Assembly: GCA_958403385.1 (NCBI GenBank)
Contig: CATXXC010000012.1
Location: 1-64,000, forward strand
Direction: 5' to 3'
Source: an uncultured Collinsella sp.
GTDB lineage: Bacteria > Actinomycetota > Coriobacteriia > Coriobacteriales > Coriobacteriaceae
Length of the DNA: 64,000 nucleotides
A program made the position numbers and the translations under genes. Positions 1 through 5,844 of this stretch are shown one piece after another. Numbering within the stretch: position 1 is the first letter of the stretch; each line of letters begins with the position of its first letter. The notes under the pieces are model-generated. The model searched no databases and was not told the origin of the DNA. It was given only the letters and a program-made list of their open reading frames with translations.

Positions 1-294
1 TGCAATCGCAAGAAGATGACGGGGCGGAATGTCAATCCTGGTCTAACAGAGCCTTTTCTTTTGTGGCTGACGTCACCTAACCCTGCCGACAGTATTGATG
101 ATTCGGCATTTGAGGTTGATGAAAACGTGCCCGAAGAGCATCGCGAGCTTGCTCAGCGCTATGCTGAGTTTCTTTCCGAGTTTGCGGAGACTCGAAAGGA
201 TCGCCTCTCATCAAAGGATGAGGACAGCGGGTACGATCAACTTAAAAGCAGGGTTAATGAGCTAATCGAATCGTTTAAAGGCGATGCGTCCTAA
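1..294 (+). CDS. Hypothetical protein, C-terminal part (starts before the window)
   Basis: The reading frame is open to the first base of the window, so this is the tail of a longer gene; the ATG at 16 is probably internal. About 97 residues are visible. They are acidic and charged, with a helical, Glu/Lys-rich C-terminus (ESFKGDAS end) and no membrane segment or recognised motif. It lies 53 bases upstream of a PIN-domain gene on the same strand, so the two may be cotranscribed. I do not recognise the family. Confidence 0.5.
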   Translation, partial: CNRKKMTGRNVNPGLTEPFLLWLTSPNPADSIDDSAFEVDENVPEEHRELAQRYAEFLSEFAETRKDRLSSKDEDSGYDQLKSRVNELIESFKGDAS

Positions 295-347
295 TCCAGT
301 TGTTTCACGATATGTGATCAGGTTGACTAATCGGGAAGTTCTTCTCT

Positions 348-1409
348 ATGAAAAACGTTTTTCTTGACACCTGCGTAATCGTTGATTGTGCGTTTACTCG
401 CAAGGAAAAATCTAGTCCGAAATTGCTTGAGCGTTTGATGGAGCGATTGCGGGAAAACGGCGTCAAATTACTTCTCCCCGAGGTCGTTCAGCTCGAGTTG
501 GAAAAGGTTCTGCCCCAGACAATGTCTGTTGCCGTTGAGTCTTTTGGAGCGGTCAAAAAGAGTGTGCAGGAAGTGGCCGAGAACTCGCTTTTAAGTCATT
601 CGGCAGAAAAGAAGCTGCTAGATGCGGCGAAATCCGCTCGGGCTGAACTTGACAGCGATGTTAAGGATGCACTGGATTTAATTAATAAAATTTCGAATGA
701 GTCCGATAAATGCATCGTTCTTCCTCTTATGCAAGAGGACCTTATCGTTGCGACAAAGATGGCTATAAAGGGCGATAAGCCATCTAAGCCTAAGGCGGAA
801 TGGGGCCTAGTTCAGGAAGATTGTCTAATCATCGCGGCTCTAGAGCGTTTTATGAATGATAACCCAGTTTCAGAAATGGCTATTTGCAGCAGCAATACAG
901 CCGATTTTGCAACGAAGACTAGCGATGGCAAGGGTTATGCCCTGCATAAACAAATTGCCTCTAGATTGGTAGGTTGCTGCTTCTATTCAAATCCTGTTGA
1001 CTTAATGACTGACAAGACGTTTATGTGCAAGGAAAATACTGAGATAGCTGACAAGGAGGCGCTAAAGTCTTCTTACGAGGCCACCTCGCAGGCTATCAAG
1101 ACTATGAGTCAGAAGAACGCGGAGTCTGTTGCGGCGGCATCGCGTGCGTTGTTGAAGTACAACTTGCCTAAGCACTATTCCGATATGGCTGCGCAGATTC
1201 CTTCGTCCCTGTCGAAGGTCGGCCTAGCGTCTGATTCCTTTGCGAAGATTACGGCTATGGCTCGGCAGAATCAGCTTAATGCTTTGAGTTCATACCTTGA
1301 AGCGATTGATTCCATAAAGTGGAATCAGATTGGGCCCGCTTATTCGGCTTTGGACAACGTTGGCTTTGGCGAGACCGTTGGAGAGGGCATCGAGGATGAT
1401 GCCGAGTAG
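348..1409 (+). CDS. PIN-domain ribonuclease-like protein (DUF4935-like)
   Basis: The N-terminal half has the layout of a PIN nuclease: FLDT with Asp7, an acidic helix with Glu50 (VVQLELEK), QED with Asp158, and SSNTADF with Asn183 and Asp186. Together these could bind the metal ions of an RNase active site. At 353 residues it is far longer than a VapC toxin. The C-terminal 150 residues are helical and unassigned. It sits in an AT-richer island next to an Abi gene and defence-gene remnants, which suggests a phage-defence or RNA-cleavage role; this is inference from context. No strong ribosome binding site precedes the ATG. Confidence 0.65.
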   Translation: MKNVFLDTCVIVDCAFTRKEKSSPKLLERLMERLRENGVKLLLPEVVQLELEKVLPQTMSVAVESFGAVKKSVQEVAENSLLSHSAEKKLLDAAKSARAELDSDVKDALDLINKISNESDKCIVLPLMQEDLIVATKMAIKGDKPSKPKAEWGLVQEDCLIIAALERFMNDNPVSEMAICSSNTADFATKTSDGKGYALHKQIASRLVGCCFYSNPVDLMTDKTFMCKENTEIADKEALKSSYEATSQAIKTMSQKNAESVAAASRALLKYNLPKHYSDMAAQIPSSLSKVGLASDSFAKITAMARQNQLNALSSYLEAIDSIKWNQIGPAYSALDNVGFGETVGEGIEDDAE

Positions 1410-1465
1410 CATGGGCTATATGACCACCGTCATCAAGGTGCTTAAGATTGGAGATGAGCGCGGTT

Positions 1466-1510
1466 ATGCCCGCAGTTAAGAATCAACATTACGTGCCACG
1501 CTTTATCTAG
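1466..1510 (+). pseudogene. Remnant of the start of a DUF4238 gene
   Basis: A 14-codon open frame reads MPAVKNQHYVPRFI and then stops. The string KNQHYVPRF is the hallmark N-terminus of DUF4238 proteins, which normally run to about 300 residues. Nothing downstream continues the family in any frame before the Abi gene, so only the first codons survive. The family assignment rests on this short motif alone. Confidence 0.5.
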
Positions 1511-1655
1511 GGGTGTCGTCCTTTCCCAGATGCAAGTGCGTCGCTCCCGGCGGTTCCAGACGGGCCATAGCTCATGCGGCATATGGGTGCCACAAAGTCG
1601 TTTGGATGTACAATAATCGAGCTATTAAACCATTTGTAGATGTGCGGGAGACTGC

Positions 1656-2618
1656 ATGGAAGTATTTCGACCTAAGCCATGGCTTACTCCCGCTCAGCAA
1701 GTTGAGCATCTTGAATCGGAGGGCATTTCATTCGAGCTAACTTCGAAGGATGATGCCGAGCAGTACCTTAAGGCCAACAACAATTTCTTTCGCATTAATT
1801 TATTCCGAAAGGGGTTTCCTAGGTATATGGGCGGGCTGAACGATGGTCTGTTCATTAATCTGGACTTTGGAATGCTTTGCGATCTCGCAATTATTGATTA
1901 TGAATTTCGTCAGGTACTTCTTTCGATCTCAATTGATGTCGAACATTATTCCAAAATTCAATTGTTGAGGTATTTGGAAGCGAGTCATGAAGACGGGTAT
2001 TTAGTTGTTGAGAAGTTTATCGCTTCTAATAACCGAATTCTGGAAAATGGGAAAACGGTTAATTCCGTTAAGGCAGAAATCGATCGCGGCGCAAATGGGT
2101 GTTACACAAACCAGATAATTGCCGATTACCCTGGCTATCGCTATCCAGTTTGGGCATTTGTTGAGCTTATTCCTTTTGGCACCTTTAATCATTTTCTTTT
2201 ATTTATCGCAAATAAGGATCGAGATAAAAAGCTGAAAAGCCGCTTTTACCAACTTCAAAGCGTCAAGGCGCTTCGTAATGCCTGCGGACATAACAATTGC
2301 ATTATCGACGATCTTAAGGGAGGGGATCCTTCTCATGAGATCAGCCGAAACGTTAAAAACGCTTTACGGGCTGTCGGCTTTTCGGATATTACCCTATCAA
2401 CGAAGTTGAGCAACGACAGGATTCAGCAAATTGCGACGACTCTTTATTTGCATCGACTACTTGCATCTTCTGGTGTTGTTGCGGCCAAGGGGGCCCAGCT
2501 TCACCAGTGTGTCAATCGCATGTATCGTAATGCTCACTATTACGATAAAAATGATCCTGTAAAAACTGCTTTTAGCTTTTTTAAAGGCATGATCGACGCG
2601 TGGTACCCTATGGCCTGA
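1656..2618 (+). CDS. Abi family abortive-infection protein (Abi_2, AbiD/AbiF-like)
   Basis: The protein has the Abi_2 pattern: an N-terminal 'KPWLTPAQQVEHLESEGI' segment, then LKANNNFFRINLFRKGF, a central YEFRQVLLSISIDVEHYSK helix, and a C-terminal RNACGHNNCI stretch. The RNxxxH motif is the HEPN-type RNase signature used by Abi_2 proteins. The 320-residue length fits the family. The ATG at 1656 is chosen for the GGGAG ribosome binding site ending 5 bases upstream; a TACAAT -10-like box lies at 1609-1614. Members act in abortive phage infection, probably by RNA cleavage, and some AbiF relatives pair with a structured RNA. A perfect 23-bp inverted repeat follows the stop codon. Confidence 0.8.
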   Translation: MEVFRPKPWLTPAQQVEHLESEGISFELTSKDDAEQYLKANNNFFRINLFRKGFPRYMGGLNDGLFINLDFGMLCDLAIIDYEFRQVLLSISIDVEHYSKIQLLRYLEASHEDGYLVVEKFIASNNRILENGKTVNSVKAEIDRGANGCYTNQIIADYPGYRYPVWAFVELIPFGTFNHFLLFIANKDRDKKLKSRFYQLQSVKALRNACGHNNCIIDDLKGGDPSHEISRNVKNALRAVGFSDITLSTKLSNDRIQQIATTLYLHRLLASSGVVAAKGAQLHQCVNRMYRNAHYYDKNDPVKTAFSFFKGMIDAWYPMA

Positions 2619-2657
2619 GTCTCATGTATCATGTTAGATGGAGTTTTTGTGGCGACG

Positions 2658-2706
2658 AGCTAGACATCTTGCACTATCTCATAGAGATAGTGCAAGATGT
2701 CTAGCT
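2658..2706. repeat. Perfect 23-bp inverted repeat with 3-base loop
   Basis: Bases 2658-2680 and 2684-2706 are exact reverse complements around the loop ATA. It starts 39 bases after the stop of the Abi gene. No T-tract follows, so a classic terminator is not certain. A foldback element end or a transcript 3'-end stabiliser are alternatives. Confidence 0.85.
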
Positions 2707-2854
2707 GCAATACAAAAGCTCTTTGGGAGCTTTAAGGGCGACGCTTTCGATAAGAGAGTGTTGCCCTTTTTTCATGCGTGTAACGACTTTCTGGCTGGTC
2801 AAGTACCGTTTCGACGATGGGCCGATCGAGAGCAAGAATATTAGTCTCCGTTGA
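2705..2854 (+). pseudogene. Possible transposase C-terminal remnant (ISL3-like)
   Basis: A frame open from 2705 to the stop at 2852 contains FWLVKYRFDDGPIESKN. The D-G-P-I-E-x-K-N string resembles the conserved C-terminal part of ISL3-type DDE transposases (NGPIExxNN). Nothing recognisable precedes or follows it. Weak evidence, reported because it would explain the scrambled neighbourhood. Confidence 0.25.
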
Positions 2855-2945
2855 TGGCCGATTAGAGACTCACGAAAGAGTCGAACACCGAACGTAATTC
2901 CTCTATGCGTCGCATTAGCGATGACTTTAGGGTACTATCCCAGTA

Positions 2946-3026
2946 GTGATGCAGTCGTCGTGGACTCTAAGTGAGACGATGACAAAGAAGGGTCGTTGTT
3001 CGGAGGCTTCCGGCAACGGCCCTTTG
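2946..3026 (+). ncRNA. Candidate structured RNA, copy 1
   Basis: This 81-base element is repeated at 3900-3978 with roughly three quarters identity. It begins GTGATGCAGTC and can form a first stem (GTCGTCGT with ACGATGAC) and a long second hairpin (AAGGGTCGTTGTTCGG with CCGGCAACGGCCCTT) around a variable loop. A TACTAT box at 2933-2938 sits 8 bases before the conserved start, the same offset as the -10-like box of copy 2. It lies just upstream of a decayed Abi-family start, the position in which abiF-associated RNAs occur. Confidence 0.5.
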
Positions 3027-3042
3027 GTTTTAGAAGCTTGTT

Positions 3043-3123
3043 TTGTCAAAAGAAATTAAGACTTTTGCTCAACTAATTGAACTCCTAGAGACCGTGGGGC
3101 GGCGACTGATTCAACCACTGTAG
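3043..3123 (+). pseudogene. Truncated start of a second Abi-family gene
   Basis: A 26-codon frame from TTG reads MSKEIKTFAQLIELLETVG before losing similarity and stopping at TAG. The 'K-x-F-x-x-LIELLE-x-x-G' pattern resembles the N-terminus of Abi_2 proteins (TFEEQIELLKSRG). It follows the structured element at 2946-3026 by 16 bases and runs into an AbiH fragment, so the locus looks like two defence genes joined by deletion. The similarity is short. Confidence 0.35.
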
Positions 3124-3132
3124 ATCGCCTGA

Positions 3133-3675
3133 GACGTGATATCCGACTATGCCGTCTCGTTCGGCGCTTTGCAGGACTATATGTTTCCATAGCGGTGGCT
3201 TAACCAGCGGTTTGGGGATGCCAATCTTGTCAATATCCACGGCACGCTTGACGATGAAAGTATTTTCGGAATCGACGGTTCCGGCAATTTGGATGATCGG
3301 GATATCCTCCCGTTTACCAAGACATATCGTGTGTTGAAGTCTGCTCGAGGGGTTCCAAGCGGCTCGATTGCTTATCCTTCGCAAAGGGGAGAGGATGGTC
3401 TTGAGACATCTTCGATAGTCTTTTTTGGCCATTCGCTTTCGCGGGCCGATTATTCCTACTTTGAGTCCATTTTTAGCACGGTGGATTTGTATAGCGGGCA
3501 TACCAGCCTGGTCTTTCTATACTCAAACTACGCCAAGGGTGTTCGCGAGTCAGAGGTGGCCAAAGTGCTTGCCCTCCTTGATTACTATGGCAGTTCGCTC
3601 GGTATTGCTGGACATAGCAACAATCTCGCGCACAAGCTCATGCTGGAGGGCAGGCTCGTCGTTCGGGAGATTTAG
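3133..3675 (+). pseudogene. AbiH family abortive-infection protein, N-terminally truncated
   Basis: The frame reads DYAVSFGALQDYM, is interrupted by TAG at 3190, then continues as WLNQRFGDANLVNIHGTLDD, FGIDGSGN and, after a TTG at 3289, 128 more residues including FFGHSLSRADYSYFESIF. 'NIHG-x-LDD', 'IFGID' and 'FGHSL-x-x-x-DYSYF-x-x-IF' are the conserved C-terminal blocks of AbiH. The N-terminal half, which carries the family's start and NYT motif, is missing, and an in-frame stop remains. It may be nonfunctional; a 128-residue product from the TTG at 3289 is the only intact part. Confidence 0.7.
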
Positions 3676-3738
3676 GTCGATTTGCCTATGTCGGAAATGG
3701 GTCGGCTCTGCAAGTAGCCGCTGCGGTATGATGTGCTA

Positions 3739-3818
3739 AATGAAAAACGAAGTCCTGCTGTAGGCCATCGTTTTGCAAGGGGGTTCCTTCCTTACGGAGG
3801 GCATCCCCTAGTTTTATT
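3739..3818 (+). ncRNA. Candidate small RNA ending in an intrinsic terminator
   Basis: A TATGAT box at 3727-3732 precedes about 80 bases that fold into two hairpins: AAAACGA (from 3742) with TCGTTTT, and GGGGGTTCCTTCC with GGAGGGCATCCCC around TTAC at 3792-3795. The second is followed by GTTTTATTTA, which makes a credible rho-independent terminator. No open reading frame explains the stretch, and the -35 region is weak. Confidence 0.35.
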
Positions 3819-3899
3819 TAGATGGAAAATGGAGCCGAACCACTGCGTCGCCAATCGTCGCCTTGTTGGGTCGCTTGACGTTACGGTAAGATGTTCTCA

Positions 3900-3978
3900 G
3901 TGATGCAGTCGCCGTGGATTCTACGTGAGGCGGAGACAAAGAAGGGTCGTTGTTCGGTTTTCCGGCAACGGCCCTTTG
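3900..3978 (+). ncRNA. Candidate structured RNA, copy 2
   Basis: This is the second copy of the element at 2946-3026. The long terminal hairpin stem is identical while its loop changed (AGGCTT to TTTT). In the first stem a T-A pair became C-G and another T-A became T-G, so pairing is largely kept, although one position is now mispaired. A TAAGAT box at 3887-3892 lies 8 bases before the conserved start. No protein gene follows directly; 126-bp palindromic elements and the TAC operon come next. Confidence 0.5.
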
Positions 3979-4052
3979 ACGTTTCCACGACAACTGGATG
4001 TTGTCGCGGATGCCGCTAATGTAGCTAGAACACGCTTTGCAGGGTCTCATAT

Positions 4053-4178
4053 TTCGGAAGTGCGGGGAAAAATCGGAAACCTCCGAGCACAACTCGATTT
4101 TTGGCAACAAAACCGCAGGTCGCGGAAGCGCAAAACCGGGATCTGGTTGGCCGATCGTAGTTTCCCTGCACTTCCGGA
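4053..4178. repeat. 126-bp palindromic element, copy A
   Basis: The ends pair: CGGAAGTGCGGGGAAA at 4055-4070 and TTTCCCTGCACTTCCG at 4161-4176 differ at one position. The interior shares CGAGCACA and AAACCGCAGGT with copy B, 8 bases downstream. There is no coding capacity worth reporting. It resembles a REPIN or small MITE. Confidence 0.7.
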
Positions 4179-4186
4179 ACCGCCCG

Positions 4187-4312
4187 CCGGAAGTATGCGG
4201 CAAATTTCGGAACCCACGAGCACACCGGCCTTTTCGACAGAGAAACCGCAGGTAGAGACGTTGCGGCATTTTAGTGTGCTCGATATAATTTGATTTTGCC
4301 GCATACTTCCGG
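4187..4312. repeat. 126-bp palindromic element, copy B
   Basis: An 18-bp perfect terminal inverted repeat (4187-4204 and 4295-4312) encloses an inner one, CGAGCACAC at 4217-4225 with GTGTGCTCG at 4274-4282. The length is the same as copy A. The pair forms a tandem array between the defence-gene remnants and the TAC operon promoter. Confidence 0.75.
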
Positions 4313-4362
4313 ATAGACGCAAAAAAGGGCGTTAATGCGCCTGGTGTGGACCGTCATATAGA

Positions 4363-4409
4363 GTTGCCAATTGGCAACAAGACGAATATAGTTAGCATTA
4401 TGCTAACTA
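4363..4409 (+). promoter_or_regulatory. Two palindromic operators of the toxin-antitoxin-chaperone operon
   Basis: A perfect 16-bp palindrome GTTGCCAATTGGCAAC lies at 4363-4378, and a 9-bp-arm inverted repeat TAGTTAGCA-TTA-TGCTAACTA at 4389-4409. The second ends 10 bases before the toxin start. MqsA-type antitoxins autorepress through palindromes of this kind, so these are the likely binding sites of the antitoxin encoded downstream. Confidence 0.6.
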
Positions 4410-4419
4410 AGGGGTGGTT

Positions 4420-4767
4420 ATGAACCGAACCAAGCTCCGACCGACATATTCACTTGACGAAGCGAAGTCTTTGGCTCGCTCGGGAAAGATGATTGTAAAT
4501 GGTAGGGTGCGCAGGCACCTGATGAATCAGTTTGGTTATTTGGACATCGATCATTTCATTGCTGACCTATTTGATTATCTGAAGCCTGACGATTTTAGAA
4601 AATCCATCGCGCTCGATATGGATGGGCCTCTGCATGATGTTTACGCAGATGTCTACGTGTGCCGAGGTTTTGAATACGAGGATTGGTACGTTAAGTTTTC
4701 AATCGATTCCGAAGGCAATGCGCATTTAAACGTTTTGTCTGCGAACATCGATGGATACATTCATTAA
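4420..4767 (+). CDS. mqsR: MqsR-like toxin (mRNA interferase) of a TAC system
   Basis: This 115-residue protein aligns by eye with E. coli MqsR. The segment PDDFRKSIALDMDGPLHDVY matches SDFYKSMTTYSDHTIWQDVY, and WYVKFSI matches VYLKITV. The catalytic Lys56 and Tyr81 of MqsR correspond to Lys61 and Tyr90 here; Gln68 is His72. MqsR cleaves mRNA at GCU sites and stops translation. Start ATG at 4420 is preferred over GTG 4414 because AAGGGG precedes it by 6 bases. The antitoxin gene follows after 10 bases. Palindromic operators lie just upstream. Confidence 0.75.
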   Translation: MNRTKLRPTYSLDEAKSLARSGKMIVNGRVRRHLMNQFGYLDIDHFIADLFDYLKPDDFRKSIALDMDGPLHDVYADVYVCRGFEYEDWYVKFSIDSEGNAHLNVLSANIDGYIH

Positions 4768-4777
4768 AGGAGGAGTC

Positions 4778-5290
4778 ATGCGTTGCATGGAATGTGGCAA
4801 AGAAATGCAATTTACCACGGCGCCAATGACTGAAACTTACCGTGGCGAGAAAATTACCGTAAAAGGAATTGAACATTATGTTTGCGAGTGCGGTAACGAT
4901 GAAATGACTGCTACAGAGGCGACTAAGCTTGCCCATGCACTGGCTTCCCAATATGCTAAGGCTCATGAACTTTTATCTCCCTCGGATATAAAGGATTTGC
5001 GCTCTGATCTTGGTTTGACTCAGCATGAGTTTGAGTCGCTATTAGGGGTTTCAAAACCCACGGCGTCTCGTTGGGAGAACGGGGCATCGCAACAATCTAT
5101 TACCGCAAATAATCTTATGAGGCTCATTCGAGATGTCCCGGAGGCGCGTAAATATCTGGGTCTCTCTTCTGGTGAGACGACCTCAGGACTTAACACATCG
5201 CGGTTTTCGGTGATACCAGGAGGAGAGGCTCCAGCTTATAGGGACTCGACTCCTTTGGCAGATGAGAATGCCTTTCGATTGGAGATGTAG
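4778..5290 (+). CDS. mqsA: MqsA-like antitoxin with C-terminal chaperone-addiction-like extension
   Basis: The N-terminus is a YgiT-type zinc-binding module (C3xxC6 and C36xC38, so the second pair is CxC rather than CxxC). It is followed by an XRE-type helix-turn-helix at roughly residues 68-105 (LGLTQHEFESLLGVSKPTASRWENG). E. coli MqsA ends soon after this domain, but here about 44 further residues follow the LG at 126-127. In TAC systems an extra antitoxin tail (ChAD) is what the SecB-like chaperone recognises. Start ATG 4778 has the ribosome binding site AAAGGAGG overlapping the toxin stop. The stop abuts the chaperone start exactly. Confidence 0.8.
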   Translation: MRCMECGKEMQFTTAPMTETYRGEKITVKGIEHYVCECGNDEMTATEATKLAHALASQYAKAHELLSPSDIKDLRSDLGLTQHEFESLLGVSKPTASRWENGASQQSITANNLMRLIRDVPEARKYLGLSSGETTSGLNTSRFSVIPGGEAPAYRDSTPLADENAFRLEM

Positions 5291-5716
5291 ATGGAATCGT
5301 TACAGAAGCAACGCATTGAATCTCCGCTGATTACGTGCGTGACCAGAAAAGTGGACAGTTTTTCATTTGATGGCGGAGTGACTCCGAAAAAGGGCATCAA
5401 TAAGTCTGACGTTGAATGCAACGTCCGAAATGCTATTACCAGTGCATTCTCGGACGAAAACGGAGTCAGGTTTCGTCAGCTCAACTTAGTTATTGAGCTT
5501 TTACCTGGCGATGAGGGCCATTATTACCGTTCCGAAATATCCGTTTCTGGCATATATCGCGCTCCTGCGAATTTAGATGACGATGCTTTTGACAGAGAAG
5601 CACTTAGCACCGGTATGCAGGACCTGTATTCCTATGCAAGAGGCTTTATTGAAAATGTCGCAGCTGGTGGAGTGTGGGGGCCACTTTATCTGCCACAGAT
5701 TGGATTCACTATCTAG
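5291..5716 (+). CDS. SecB-like chaperone of a TAC system
   Basis: This 141-residue protein ends in LYSYARGFIENVAAGGVWGPLYLPQIGF, which has the pattern of the SecB C-terminal region (LFPYARxxISDxxxxGGFPPLxLxPINF). SecB is rare in actinobacteria apart from toxin-linked copies such as Rv1957 of M. tuberculosis. Its position directly after an MqsR/MqsA pair, with the antitoxin carrying a C-terminal tail, supports the role of a chaperone that protects the antitoxin from proteolysis. The order toxin-antitoxin-chaperone matches the MqsRAC arrangement described in E. coli. Confidence 0.75.
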   Translation: MESLQKQRIESPLITCVTRKVDSFSFDGGVTPKKGINKSDVECNVRNAITSAFSDENGVRFRQLNLVIELLPGDEGHYYRSEISVSGIYRAPANLDDDAFDREALSTGMQDLYSYARGFIENVAAGGVWGPLYLPQIGFTI

Positions 5717-5781
5717 CTCTCGATGTCCCCACATCCTTTAAAAAAGTTCTTAAAACAACCTTAAAGGCGCCCCAGCTCGCG

Positions 5782-5800
5782 TTGACAGCGTAAAATACGC
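5782..5800 (+). promoter_or_regulatory. Possible -35 element and small palindrome upstream of pelD
   Basis: A consensus TTGACA at 5782-5787 is followed at once by GCGTA-AAA-TACGC (5788-5800), which could bind a regulator within the promoter. A clear -10 at the right distance is not obvious (GACTAT lies near 5808), so the assignment is tentative. Confidence 0.3.
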
Positions 5801-5844
5801 ATGTTTGACTATGAACAGAGTGGATTTTAGGGGAGGGGTGCGCT

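Noticed and set aside
2638..2844. A 68-codon frame across the 23-bp inverted repeat
   Set aside because: It reads through the hairpin and has no ribosome binding site; the transposase-like similarity is in another frame.
1..5740. A CRISPR array in the defence island
   Set aside because: The repeats found are palindromic pairs and duplicates at irregular spacing, not regularly spaced direct repeats, and no cas genes are present.
5717..5844. A c-di-GMP riboswitch ahead of pelD
   Set aside because: The leader is too short and lacks the GEMM core; control through the PelD protein is better supported.
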